A DNA stretch of 56,450 nt from NCBI RefSeq assembly GCF_003061005.1, contig NZ_QAIK01000121.1, positions 1 through 56,450 on the forward strand. Direction: 5' to 3'. The notes beneath the pieces were generated by a model. The model had not been told where the DNA came from and made no database searches. It was given only the letters and a program-made list of their open reading frames with translations. The translations under genes were made by a program, and so were the position numbers. This stretch comes from Pseudomonas sp. HMWF021 (GTDB taxonomy: Bacteria > Pseudomonadota > Gammaproteobacteria > Pseudomonadales > Pseudomonadaceae). Below, one piece after another: positions 10,685-18,226 of the stretch; within the stretch, counting starts at the first letter, position 1, and each line of letters begins with the position of its first letter.

Positions 10685-12199
10685 TTATTGGTTTTGGCAG
10701 GGTTGTGGATAACGGGCCTTGCGCTCCAGATCGTCGAGGTCGATGTGGTTGCGCATGTACTGCTGACTGGCATCCACCAGCGGCTGGTGATCCCAGCTCT
10801 TCAGCTTGCCGATGGTCAGGGCATCGGCGACAAAACGCCGGCGGCGCTGACTGCCGAGCACTTCGCGGTGAATCGCCGGGATGTCCCACTTGGCCCGGGC
10901 TTCGGTGAGAAAATCGTCGAACAGCTGGCGATGTTGCGGCGACTGGCTGAGTTCTTCGAGCTCACGCGGATCGTTATGCACATCGAAGAGTAGGCACGGG
11001 TCGCTTTCACTGTAGATAAATTTGTAGGCGCCGCGACGGATCATCATCAGCGGGCTAACCGTGCCTTCGGCCATGTATTCGCCGAACACTTCGTCATGAC
11101 CGCCCTGCCCTTGCAGGTGTGATAACAGCGAACGGCCATCCAGCGGCAGACCCGGCTCCAGCGTGCCGCCGGCCAGTTCGACGAAGGTTGGCAACAGGTC
11201 GGCGGTGGACACTGCCGCGCTAACCCGGCCGGCAGCGAACTGCCCTGGCGCACTGATCAGCAGCGGCACCCGTGCGGCCATCTCGAACCAGTGCATTTTG
11301 TACCAGAGGCCCTTCTCTCCCAGCATGTCGCCGTGGTCGCCGGAGAATACGATGATGGTGTCATCGATCAGCCCGGTATCTTCGAGGGTTTGCAGGAGTT
11401 TGCCGACGTTGGCGTCGATATAGCTGCAAGCGCCGAAGTACGCCCGCCGTGCATCGCGGATCTTATCCACAGGCACTGGCTTGTCCCACAGGTCGTAGAC
11501 CTTGAGCAGGCGTTGCGAATGTGGATCGAGGGAATGTTGATCCGGAGTGGTAGGCAACGGGATTTCGCCGTCGTCGTACAAATCCCAGAAGGCCTTGGGA
11601 ATCGTGTACGGGTCGTGTGGGTGCGTCATCGACACGGTCAGGCAGAACGGCTGGTCGCCGTCCTCGCGAATGTGATCGAACAGGTATTGCTGGGCCTTGA
11701 ACACCACCTCTTCATCGAAGTCGAGCTGGTTGGTGCGCACGCACGGCCCGGCCTGCAGCACCGAGGACATGTTGTGATACCAACTGGGACGCACATCCGG
11801 CTCGTCCCAGTTCACCGCCCAGCCGTAGTCGGCCGGGTAGATGTCGCTGGTCAGGCGTTCTTCATAACCGTGCAACTGATCCGGGCCGCAGAAATGCATC
11901 TTGCCCGACAGCGCGGTGCGGTAGCCGAGGCGGCGCAGGTAGTGGGCGTAGGTCGGAATGTCGGCGGGGAAATCGGCGGCGTTGTCGTAGGCGCCAATCT
12001 TGCTCGGCAACTGGCCGCTGACCAGAGTGAAACGCGACGGTGCGCACAGCGGACTGTTGCAGTAAGCGGCATCGAACACCACGCCTTGGGCGGCGAGGCG
12101 TGAAAGATTCGGCAGTTTGATCGGCGACGGGCCGTAAATTGGCAACATTGGCGCGGCCATTTGATCGGCCATGATGAAAAGAATGTTCTTGCGCTTCAT
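10685..12199 (-). CDS. betC: Choline-sulfatase
   Basis: It hydrolyses choline O-sulfate to choline and sulfate, supplying osmoprotectant precursor, carbon, nitrogen and sulfur. The 504-residue type I sulfatase has the formylglycine motif C-A-P-S-R at 52-56 (C52 is modified), the N-terminal metal site ILFIMADQM, and VFSGDHGDMLGEKGLWYK. The C-terminal ~70 residues match the choline-sulfatase extension. There is no signal peptide, consistent with a cytoplasmic enzyme. The ATG at 12197-12199 is preferred over one 6 codons upstream because MKRKNILFIM is the canonical start. The divergent LysR gene begins 114 bases away. Confidence 0.95.
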   Translation of the reverse strand: MKRKNILFIMADQMAAPMLPIYGPSPIKLPNLSRLAAQGVVFDAAYCNSPLCAPSRFTLVSGQLPSKIGAYDNAADFPADIPTYAHYLRRLGYRTALSGKMHFCGPDQLHGYEERLTSDIYPADYGWAVNWDEPDVRPSWYHNMSSVLQAGPCVRTNQLDFDEEVVFKAQQYLFDHIREDGDQPFCLTVSMTHPHDPYTIPKAFWDLYDDGEIPLPTTPDQHSLDPHSQRLLKVYDLWDKPVPVDKIRDARRAYFGACSYIDANVGKLLQTLEDTGLIDDTIIVFSGDHGDMLGEKGLWYKMHWFEMAARVPLLISAPGQFAAGRVSAAVSTADLLPTFVELAGGTLEPGLPLDGRSLLSHLQGQGGHDEVFGEYMAEGTVSPLMMIRRGAYKFIYSESDPCLLFDVHNDPRELEELSQSPQHRQLFDDFLTEARAKWDIPAIHREVLGSQRRRRFVADALTIGKLKSWDHQPLVDASQQYMRNHIDLDDLERKARYPQPCQNQ

Positions 12200-12313
12200 G
12201 TGATCGCGGCATTCCATAGTGAATATTTATGCGACATTGCTGCGATCGAGCATGGAGTCCATGCCCTGTCCGGTAAAGCCCGCGCCGGACAATGACTAGG
12301 ATAAGCACAGCTT
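12200..12313. promoter_or_regulatory. Divergent betC / LysR regulator control region
   Basis: This 114-base region separates head-to-head betC and its regulator. The arrangement is typical of a LysR regulator acting on its neighbour. It is locally AT-rich near 12220-12235 (GTGAATATTTATG). I cannot assign a single T-N11-A operator with confidence. Confidence 0.45.
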
Positions 12314-13264
12314 ATGTATGAGGCCCTCGGCAATCTGTCCCTCGACCTGTTGCGTGCCTTCGAAGCGGCGGCGCGTCATCGCAGCTTTACCGCCGCCGCT
12401 GTGGAGCTGGGCACCACGCAGCCAGCGATCAGCCAGCAGATCAAGCGTCTGGAAGAACAGCTTGGAGCACGGCTGTTTGACCGGATCTATCGCGGCATCG
12501 AACTGACTGAGGGCGGAGCGATCCTGTTCGAGCAGATTCAGCTCGGTTTGCAGCATATCGACGCAGGGTTGAGCGCGATCAGTACGCAACAGCAACATGA
12601 AGTATTGCAAGTCGCCACCGATTTCGCTTTCGCCGCCTACTGGCTGATGCCGCGCCTGCACCGCTTTCATGAAGCCAACCCGAACGTCGATGTCAGCCTG
12701 GTCACCAGCGAGCGCAACCACAACATGCTACGCACCGACATCGACGTGGCGGTGCTGTTTGGTGACGGCCGATTCAAACAGGGCGAGAGCCATTGGCTGT
12801 TCAGCGAAGAAGTGTTTCCAGTGTGCAGCCCGCAACTGCTCAAGGGCCGCACCCTGCCCTTGCCTGCTCAGGCGTTGCTGGAGTTTCCATTGCTGCACTT
12901 GCGCGGGGAAAACAGCAGCAACTGGTTTGACTGGAGCGGTCTGTTTCGCGAACTGGGCATCAACACGCCGCCGGCGCCGGGGCAATTGCGTTTCGACAAT
13001 TACACGCTGCTGATTCAAGCGGCGATTGGCGGCCAGGGTGTGGCCATCGGCTGGCGGCACCTTGTGGATAACTTGCTGACCCAGGGCTTGCTCTGTCGGC
13101 CTGTCGCCGAGACCACGTTGTCGCGCCTGGGTTATTACGTGGTGTTGCCGCAACGCAAACGCCGGGGGGCGTTGATTCAACAGTTTGTCGACTGGCTGAT
13201 GGCCGAGCAGGCGAGCAGTGCCGAGTCCCTCGCCGGAGTGGCATTGCCGTCGATTGCGGTGTGA
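12314..13264 (+). CDS. LysR family regulator of choline-sulfate utilisation
   Basis: A 316-residue LysR-type transcription factor. The N-terminal winged helix-turn-helix covers about 8-67 (LSLDLLRAFEAAARHRSFTA, TTQPAISQQIKRLEEQLGARLF) and is followed by a type 2 periplasmic-like effector domain. It is divergent from betC, so it most likely controls betC and the binding-protein gene; the effector is probably choline or choline sulfate. A perfect DnaA-box sequence on the minus strand lies within the coding region at 13063-13071. Confidence 0.9.
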   Translation: MYEALGNLSLDLLRAFEAAARHRSFTAAAVELGTTQPAISQQIKRLEEQLGARLFDRIYRGIELTEGGAILFEQIQLGLQHIDAGLSAISTQQQHEVLQVATDFAFAAYWLMPRLHRFHEANPNVDVSLVTSERNHNMLRTDIDVAVLFGDGRFKQGESHWLFSEEVFPVCSPQLLKGRTLPLPAQALLEFPLLHLRGENSSNWFDWSGLFRELGINTPPAPGQLRFDNYTLLIQAAIGGQGVAIGWRHLVDNLLTQGLLCRPVAETTLSRLGYYVVLPQRKRRGALIQQFVDWLMAEQASSAESLAGVALPSIAV

Positions 13265-13280
13265 ACAGCAAAAGCAACTC

Positions 13281-13312
13281 CCTGTAGGAGCTGCCGCAGG
13301 CTGCGATCTTTT
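13281..13312. repeat. Solo REP unit, TGTAGGAGCTGCCGCAGGCTGCGATC family
   Basis: A single unpaired copy of the unit seen elsewhere as inverted pairs. It lies between the convergent LysR gene and the NmrA-like gene and overlaps the latter's stop by two bases. Confidence 0.8.
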
Positions 13313-13976
13313 ACGTACCCGACGTCGCCACAAAATTCACATGCTGCCCCACATGCAGGTTCAACCGCAGCTCATCGGCAATCCCCACCGCAACGCGGTT
13401 CAGCCGTTCCAGCGGCTCCGCCAGCCCCGGCTCGAGATTGCCGCCCACCTGACTGAAATGTTCGATGGTCAGCCCCGCCACGCCGTGCGGCGCATTCACC
13501 AGCGTCCACTGCAGCGGGCTGCTTTGCAGGGCTTCGCGGATTTCTTCGGCGGCGTGGCGTTGCAGCCCGTCGTCCAGTTCCAGCTCGTCGAGCACGGCAA
13601 AATTGCCCACCAGAAACAGCCGTGAAACGTTGGCTGCCTGCAGACCATCCACCAACGCATCGACGGCCAGCACCTGTTCCACCGGCCCCAGCACCACCGA
13701 TCTTTCCACATGATCGCTGCTGAACGGCAGGCCCGGCGCATCCAGCAGGCAGATCACCGCCGAGCTGCCCGCTACGCTTTGCTTGACCCGCTCGGCGTCA
13801 AACAGATCGCCGCTTTTGGTGCGCAGGCCCGGACGTGGCGCGAGCACATTCAAATCGTCGAGAATCGCGATGACTTCGTGCTGGCGCCGCAGCAATTCAG
13901 CCATCAACGCACCGCCCAGGCTGGCCATGGCACCATAGAGCACCACTTTCACCGTCGGGGTTTCGGCATTTTTCAT
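13311..13976 (-). CDS. NAD(P)H-binding protein, NmrA/atypical SDR type
   Basis: A 221-residue Rossmann protein. The N-terminal KVVLYGAMASLGGALMAELL is a slightly degenerate glycine-rich nucleotide motif, followed by SGDLFDAERVKQSVAGSSAVICLL, typical of NmrA-like atypical short-chain dehydrogenases. The YxxxK catalytic pair is not evident, so it may be a sensor or a low-activity reductase. The substrate is unknown. It is convergent with the LysR gene and divergent from the DOPA-dioxygenase-type gene. Confidence 0.75.
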   Translation of the reverse strand: MKNAETPTVKVVLYGAMASLGGALMAELLRRQHEVIAILDDLNVLAPRPGLRTKSGDLFDAERVKQSVAGSSAVICLLDAPGLPFSSDHVERSVVLGPVEQVLAVDALVDGLQAANVSRLFLVGNFAVLDELELDDGLQRHAAEEIREALQSSPLQWTLVNAPHGVAGLTIEHFSQVGGNLEPGLAEPLERLNRVAVGIADELRLNLHVGQHVNFVATSGT

Positions 13977-14057
13977 GGCTGAGCTCCTGTTCCTGTCATA
14001 TGGCGTGTGACCTACAGGAAACGGCGAGGGTTCGAATTCGATTCAGAGGCTTGCAAC

Positions 14058-14384
14058 ATGCACACGATCAAGGGCTATCACGCCCATATCTATTACGACG
14101 CGAACACGATTGCTCAGGCCCGGACCTTGTGCGAACAGGCTAAGCAGTTGTTCCCGGTGCAGATGGGCCGGATGCACGAACGACCGGTCGGCCCGCACCC
14201 GGACTGGAGCTGCCAACTGGCGTTCGGCCCGGAGCTGATCGGCGAGGTGCTGCCGTGGCTGGCGCTCAATCGCAAGGGCCTGGTGGTGTTCCTCCACCCG
14301 GATACCGGCGATGACTTGCTCGATCACACCGAACATGCGATCTGGATGGGCGCGATGCGGCCGCTGGATCTGTCTATTTTTTAA
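14058..14384 (+). CDS. DOPA 4,5-dioxygenase family protein
   Basis: A 108-residue protein of the small DOPA 4,5-dioxygenase-like family. Its histidines are arranged as in that family: GYHAHIYYD near the N-terminus, PVGPHPDWSCQL in the middle, and VVFLHPDTGDDLLDHTEHAIW near the end. The true substrate in pseudomonads is not established. The ATG at 14058 is chosen because the family begins with the HAHIYYD strand; an in-frame upstream codon at 14007 would add 17 unrelated residues. It ends one base before the convergent GFA gene. Confidence 0.85.
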   Translation: MHTIKGYHAHIYYDANTIAQARTLCEQAKQLFPVQMGRMHERPVGPHPDWSCQLAFGPELIGEVLPWLALNRKGLVVFLHPDTGDDLLDHTEHAIWMGAMRPLDLSIF

Positions 14385-14786
14385 TCAAAGCGTTTCTTGC
14401 GGCTCGCCCGGCAGATGTTCGTCCAGATGCAACCAGAGCAACTGGCTGTCGGTCCAGATATGGCGCTCGGCCGGCGCCCGCTCCGGGTGATCCAGCGTGG
14501 CGATGGTCACATCGATGCTTTCGGGACTGAGTTGCGTCACCAACGCCAACTGCGCGCCACACCGCGGACAGAAATACCGCGCGCAACTGCCCGATGAGTC
14601 ATAGCGCGAAGGCACCCCGGCCAGCCACTGAAAGCTGGCCGCCGGAATCGTGATCCACGTGGTAACGATCCCGCCGCTGACCTTGCGGCAGATCGAGCAG
14701 TGGCAGTGGGCGATGTCGTTCAATGGCCCGCTGAACTGATAGCGAATATGTCCGCAATGGCAGCCACCGCTGTGCACCTCTCCCAT
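14385..14786 (-). CDS. GFA family protein (glutathione-dependent formaldehyde-activating-like)
   Basis: A 133-residue zinc-binding protein of the GFA/CENP-V fold. Cysteine pairs appear as GGCHCGHIRYQF, AHCHCSICRKVSGG and YFCPRCGAQLAL, which match the two structural and catalytic zinc sites of the family. Most members are not true formaldehyde-activating enzymes, so the function is open. I prefer the ATG at 14784-14786, which follows a strong GGGAGGG ribosome site, over an ATG 14 codons upstream. Its stop abuts the convergent dioxygenase-like gene. Confidence 0.88.
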   Translation of the reverse strand: MGEVHSGGCHCGHIRYQFSGPLNDIAHCHCSICRKVSGGIVTTWITIPAASFQWLAGVPSRYDSSGSCARYFCPRCGAQLALVTQLSPESIDVTIATLDHPERAPAERHIWTDSQLLWLHLDEHLPGEPQETL

Positions 14787-14966
14787 TTCCCGCCCTCCCG
14801 TGCCCGATTTTATTGACTCTAGCCGCATCCGACGGTCGGTTGGTCATTCGCCCGAAGCTTTCGTCAGCGAAAGCTGGCTGAAAGGTTGCCCGATTAGGAT
14901 CGCCGCCACTACCGGCAACAGACCGGTTGGCCGATGCGTGTGATTGCTCGCACCACAGGCCCAATT

Positions 14967-14977
14967 AACAACAACAA
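14967..14977 (+). promoter_or_regulatory. Candidate Crc/Hfq CA-motif in the citrate-transporter leader
   Basis: AACAACAACAA matches the AAnAAnAA motif bound by the Hfq-Crc catabolite-repression complex. It runs directly into an ATG at 14977-14979 (a short leader ORF) 132 bases before the transporter start. Carbon-source transporters are typical Crc targets in pseudomonads. The placement on a leader ORF is unusual. Confidence 0.55.
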
Positions 14978-15057
14978 TGGTGATTCTGATGTCCTCTGTA
15001 GCCCGCCTTCTCGCTGAAACTCCGCCCGTACGTCTCGTGCTTCCCGTTCTGCGCTGA
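14977..15057 (+). CDS. Possible 26-codon leader ORF upstream of the citrate transporter
   Basis: ATG-GTG-ATT-CTG-ATG opens a 26-residue frame that stops at 15055-15057, 51 bases before the transporter start. The peptide begins MVILMSSVARLLAE and is hydrophobic with several leucines and arginines. It could be a regulatory leader peptide that couples Crc/Hfq repression to the transporter, or a chance frame. A second in-frame ATG lies at 14989. Confidence 0.35.
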   Translation: MVILMSSVARLLAETPPVRLVLPVLR

Positions 15058-15108
15058 TCCCTTCCGATCCGCTCACTCAATTAGCCGCGCTACGTCTGGA
15101 GTAATCCC

Positions 15109-16416
15109 ATGCTGACTTTCCTTGGCTTCGCCATGGTCATCACGTTCATGTTCCTGATCATGACCAAGCGCCTGTCTGCGCTGATCGCCCTGATCATCAT
15201 CCCGATACTGTTCGCCCTGTTCGGTGGTTTCGCGCCGAAGATCGGCCCGATGATGCTCGAAGGCATCACCAAGCTTGCGCCGACCGGCGTGATGCTGATG
15301 TTCGCCATTCTGTACTTCGCCCTGATGATCGACTCCGGCCTGTTCGACCCGGCCGTGCGCAAGATCCTCAAACTGGTCAAGGGCGACCCGTTGAAAGTTT
15401 CGGTCGGTACCGCCGTGCTGGCGCTCGTTGTCTCCCTCGATGGTGACGGCGCGACCACTTACATGATCTGCGTGGCCGCCATGCTGCCGCTGTACAGCCG
15501 CATCGGCATGAGCCCGCGGATCATGGCCGGTCTGATCATCCTCGCCGGTGGCGTGATGAACATGACCCCGTGGGGTGGCCCGACCGCCCGTGCCGCCAGT
15601 GCGCTGCATGTCGACCCGTCGGACATCTTCGTGCCGATGATCCCGGCGATGGCCGCCGGTGTAGTGGCGATCCTGATCATTGCCTACTTCTACGGCAAAC
15701 GTGAACGTGCGCGTCTGGGCGAGCTGCACCTGATCGGCGACGAAATCGATCACAGCGAAATCAGCGTCTCGCAGTTCCCCGATGCCCGCCGTCCGAAGCT
15801 GATCTGGTTCAACGGCCTGCTGACCCTGGCGCTGATGTGCACGCTGATCGCCGGCCTGCTGCCGCTGCCGGTGCTGTTCATGGTGGCGTTCAGTATCGCG
15901 ATGATCGTCAACTACCCGTGCCTGCAAATGCAGAAGGACCGCGTTGCGGCCCACGCCGGCAGCGTGCTGTCGGTGGTCAGTCTGATTTTCGCTGCGGGTA
16001 TCTTCACCGGTATCCTGTCCGGAACCGGCATGGTCGACGCCATGTCGAAAAGTCTGCTGGCAGTGATTCCGGACTTCCTCGGCCCGTACCTGGCCGTGAT
16101 CACGGCGCTGGTGAGCATGCCGTTCACCTTCTTCATGTCGAACGACGCGTTCTACTACGGCGTGTTGCCGGTGCTTTCCGAGGCGGCCAGCCATTACGGC
16201 ATCACCGCGGTGGAAATGGCCCGTGCCTCGATCGTCGGTCAGCCCGTCCACTTGCTCAGCCCGCTGGTTCCATCGACTTACCTGCTGGTGGCGCTGGCCG
16301 GTATCGAATTCGGCGATCACCAGCGCTTCACCCTGAAGTGGGCAGTGCTGGTCTGCCTGTGCATACTGGTGGCCGCCTTGCTGCTGGGGACGTTCCCGCT
16401 GTTCAGCACGTTGTAA
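15109..16416 (+). CDS. CitMHS family citrate/metal-citrate transporter
   Basis: A 435-residue inner-membrane secondary transporter of the CitMHS family. It has about 12 hydrophobic segments and family sequences such as LVVSLDGDGATTYMICVAAMLPLY, GGVMNMTPWGGPTARA, and FFMSNDAFYYGVLPVLSEA near the C-terminus. It probably takes up citrate as a divalent-metal complex with protons. A GGAG site 9 bases before the ATG supports the start. In P. aeruginosa the equivalent is citA (PA5476). A hairpin follows at 16430-16460. Confidence 0.93.
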   Translation: MLTFLGFAMVITFMFLIMTKRLSALIALIIIPILFALFGGFAPKIGPMMLEGITKLAPTGVMLMFAILYFALMIDSGLFDPAVRKILKLVKGDPLKVSVGTAVLALVVSLDGDGATTYMICVAAMLPLYSRIGMSPRIMAGLIILAGGVMNMTPWGGPTARAASALHVDPSDIFVPMIPAMAAGVVAILIIAYFYGKRERARLGELHLIGDEIDHSEISVSQFPDARRPKLIWFNGLLTLALMCTLIAGLLPLPVLFMVAFSIAMIVNYPCLQMQKDRVAAHAGSVLSVVSLIFAAGIFTGILSGTGMVDAMSKSLLAVIPDFLGPYLAVITALVSMPFTFFMSNDAFYYGVLPVLSEAASHYGITAVEMARASIVGQPVHLLSPLVPSTYLLVALAGIEFGDHQRFTLKWAVLVCLCILVAALLLGTFPLFSTL

Positions 16417-16429
16417 CGGCATTAACTCA

Positions 16430-16460
16430 CCATGACGCCAGCTGCTTGCTGGCGTCATGG
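16430..16460 (+). terminator. Hairpin after the citrate transporter
   Basis: A perfect 13-bp inverted repeat (CCATGACGCCAGC / GCTGGCGTCATGG) with a 5-base loop. Only a short T-run (TTT) follows, so termination may be partial or factor-assisted. It lies 14 bases after the transporter stop and 27 before the TerC gene. Confidence 0.6.
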
Positions 16461-16486
16461 TTTAACACTCGCTCAAAGGAATACAC

Positions 16487-17254
16487 ATGGATTGGCTGAC
16501 CAACCCCGAAATCTGGGTTGCCTTCTTTACCCTGACCGCCCTGGAAATCGTTCTGGGCATCGATAACATCATCATGATTTCGATCCTGGTCAGCCGCATG
16601 CCCAAGCACATGCAGCAGCGCACGCGGATCTTCGGCCTGGGCCTGGCGATGATCACGCGGATCCTGTTGCTGCTGTCGATCACCTGGGTCATGCGCCTCA
16701 CCGCCGACCTGTTCGTGGTGTTCGGCCAGGGCATTTCCGGTCGCGACCTGATCCTGTTCTTCGGTGGCCTGTTCCTGCTGTGGAAGAGCTCGCAGGAGAT
16801 GTACCACGCACTCGAAGGCGAAGATGAAAGCGGCGACGAGCCTTCGGGCAAGGGCGGCAACTTCCTCTACACCATCATCCAGATCGCGATCATCGACATC
16901 GTGTTCTCGCTGGACTCGGTGATCACCGCCGTCGGCATGGTCTCCCATGTGCCGGTGATGGTCGCGGCGATTGTCGTCGCGGTACTGGTGATGATGGCGG
17001 CCTCGGGCAAGATCAGCGAGTTCATCGACAAGCACCCTTCGCTGAAGATGCTGGCGCTGTCGTTCCTGCTGGTGGTCGGCACCGTGCTGATCGCCGAAGC
17101 GTTCGATGTGCATGTGCCAAAAGGCTACGTCTACTTCGCCATGGCGTTCTCGCTGGCGGTGGAAGCGATCAACATCAAGATGCGCACTGCGATCGCCAGG
17201 AAGAAAAAACAGCAGGACCCGGTGAAGCTGCGCAAGGACGTGCCGGGGCAGTAA
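16487..17254 (+). CDS. TerC family integral membrane protein
   Basis: A 255-residue protein with about seven membrane segments of the TerC/Alx-type fold. The signature acidic residues are visible in ALEIVLGIDNIIMISILV and DIVFSLDSVITAVGMV. Family members are linked to manganese export and to metalation of secreted enzymes, as well as tellurite resistance. There is no CBS or CorC domain, unlike the larger YoaE-type paralogues. It follows the citrate transporter after a hairpin, so it is probably a separate unit or a read-through partner. Confidence 0.9.
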   Translation: MDWLTNPEIWVAFFTLTALEIVLGIDNIIMISILVSRMPKHMQQRTRIFGLGLAMITRILLLLSITWVMRLTADLFVVFGQGISGRDLILFFGGLFLLWKSSQEMYHALEGEDESGDEPSGKGGNFLYTIIQIAIIDIVFSLDSVITAVGMVSHVPVMVAAIVVAVLVMMAASGKISEFIDKHPSLKMLALSFLLVVGTVLIAEAFDVHVPKGYVYFAMAFSLAVEAINIKMRTAIARKKKQQDPVKLRKDVPGQ

Positions 17255-17280
17255 CCTGCTGATCCGATAGCAATACAAAA

Positions 17281-17374
17281 CCTGTGGGAGCTGGCTTGCC
17301 AGCGATAGCGTGGGGTCAGCGACATCATTGGTTGCTGACCTGACGCCATCGCTGGCAAGCCAGACTCCCACAGG
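17281..17374. repeat. REPIN, GTGGGAGCTGGCTTGCCAGCGAT family
   Basis: An inverted pair at 17281-17306 and 17348-17374; the right arm carries a single change (AGACTCCC for AGCTCCC). The spacer contains its own GGTCAGC/GCTGACC inverted repeat. It lies between the convergent TerC and DUF6124 genes. Confidence 0.88.
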
Positions 17375-17383
17375 TTTTTGTGT

Positions 17384-17749
17384 TTATGCGGGGGGAACGA
17401 GGTTATCGAGCACGCGGTTTACCGCCAGTTCGCCGAGCATGATCACTTGCTGGATGCCGAGCAGAGTGTTGCGCTGCGGCCCGTCGATGAACCCGGCCAG
17501 ATCACTGGCCATGATGCTGGCCGAGGCAAGGGATTCGCAGGCATGCACCAACAGGGTTTCGTTATCGACCTTGGGGTCGATGAGGAAAATCGTGCTGGGC
17601 TTGCGGGCAGTTTCGCCAGGTTTGTCGTGGGCGCAATGGAGATAGAAATCGATCGCCCGGTCGGCCGCTTCTTTCATGCGTTGTGCTTCGATGGCGGGGT
17701 CATGCGGCGCCGGATCGGCGTCCGGGGGATTCGGTGTAACTTTGAACAT
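17384..17749 (-). CDS. DUF6124 family protein
   Basis: A 121-residue soluble protein of a Pseudomonas-restricted family starting MFKVTPNPPDADPAPHDPAI, with a helical middle (AQRMKEAADRAIDFYLHC) and a hydrophobic C-terminal part (LASASIMASDLAGFIDG). The function is unknown. The ATG at 17747-17749 follows a strong GAGGAG ribosome site; the frame extends 10 codons upstream but MFKVTPNPP is the family N-terminus as I recall it. The gene has an unusually long structured leader (17750-18090), described separately. Confidence 0.85.
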   Translation of the reverse strand: MFKVTPNPPDADPAPHDPAIEAQRMKEAADRAIDFYLHCAHDKPGETARKPSTIFLIDPKVDNETLLVHACESLASASIMASDLAGFIDGPQRNTLLGIQQVIMLGELAVNRVLDNLVPPA

Positions 17750-18090
17750 ATTGACTAGCTCCTCAAATGAAGCCGCCATCGTTCTCTACTAAAAGAATGG
17801 AGGCGGTTGTGCACAGGTTAGTAGACCGGGGAGCTAGCTTTACCGGCGCACCCGAGGGTGCCCTGCGCACAACCACCATCGAGTGCAGGAAAGCGAAACC
17901 TGACTGAACGGTACTTGCGCACAACACTAGCAACCCGGGCTACTAATCCCGACCACTGATGAGCAGTGGCAAGCAAACGATAGAGACCGGCCCCAAGGCG
18001 CACAAGCCGGCGGATTCTGGCGTAGCCGTAGGCAACGGCGCAAGGTTTTGTAGCCTCACGGAAGTAACACGACGTGTGTTTAAACACATC
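17750..18090 (-). promoter_or_regulatory. Long structured leader of the DUF6124 gene
   Basis: About 340 bases of minus-strand leader with unusual internal complementarity. The 16-base GGTGGTTGTGCGCAGG (17877-17862) can pair with CCTGTGCACAACCGCC (17817-17802), with two G-U pairs. This encloses a 5-bp GCACC/GGTGC hairpin with a CTCG loop. A second copy of GTTGTGCGCA lies upstream at 17925-17916, so the same downstream strand could pair with either copy. A CCACTG/CAGTGG hairpin lies further upstream, and a perfect 14-bp palindrome TGTGTTTAAACACA lies at 18075-18088. The gene's ribosome site lies about 40 bases beyond the last stem. A riboswitch-like or attenuator role is inference. Confidence 0.5.
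17818..18087 (-). CDS. Possible upstream ORF within the DUF6124 leader
   Basis: An 89-codon frame with a GTG start (MFKHTSCYFREATKPC...) that stops 68 bases before the DUF6124 start. It lies wholly inside the structured leader. The peptide is arginine-rich and contains VARVASVVRKYRSVRFRFPA, a sequence I recall from many hypothetical proteins predicted in P. fluorescens genomes. It may be annotated often only because the RNA is conserved. I see no ribosome site that would settle the question. Confidence 0.3.
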   Translation of the reverse strand: MFKHTSCYFREATKPCAVAYGYARIRRLVRLGAGLYRLLATAHQWSGLVARVASVVRKYRSVRFRFPALDGGCAQGTLGCAGKASSPVY

Positions 18091-18133
18091 CGCCCAATCC
18101 GCGTTTAACCCCTTTCAAAACATCACCCCAAAC

Positions 18134-18226
18134 CCTGTGGGAGCTGGCTTGCCAGCGATAGCGGCGTGTCAGGCAACATCATGCTGGAAGTGCCGCCGTC
18201 ATCGCTGGCAAGCCAGCTCCCACAGG
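18134..18226. repeat. REPIN, GTGGGAGCTGGCTTGCCAGCGAT family
   Basis: Inverted pair with arms at 18134-18160 and about 18200-18226. It lies between the DUF6124 leader and the divergently transcribed Na/Pi cotransporter gene. Together with 17281-17374, two copies of the same subfamily flank the DUF6124 gene and its leader. Confidence 0.88.

Noticed and set aside
15073..16458. A 461-codon open frame antisense to the citrate transporter
   Set aside because: The predicted product is a low-complexity run of Gln, His, Arg and Asp, typical of a reversed membrane-protein gene.
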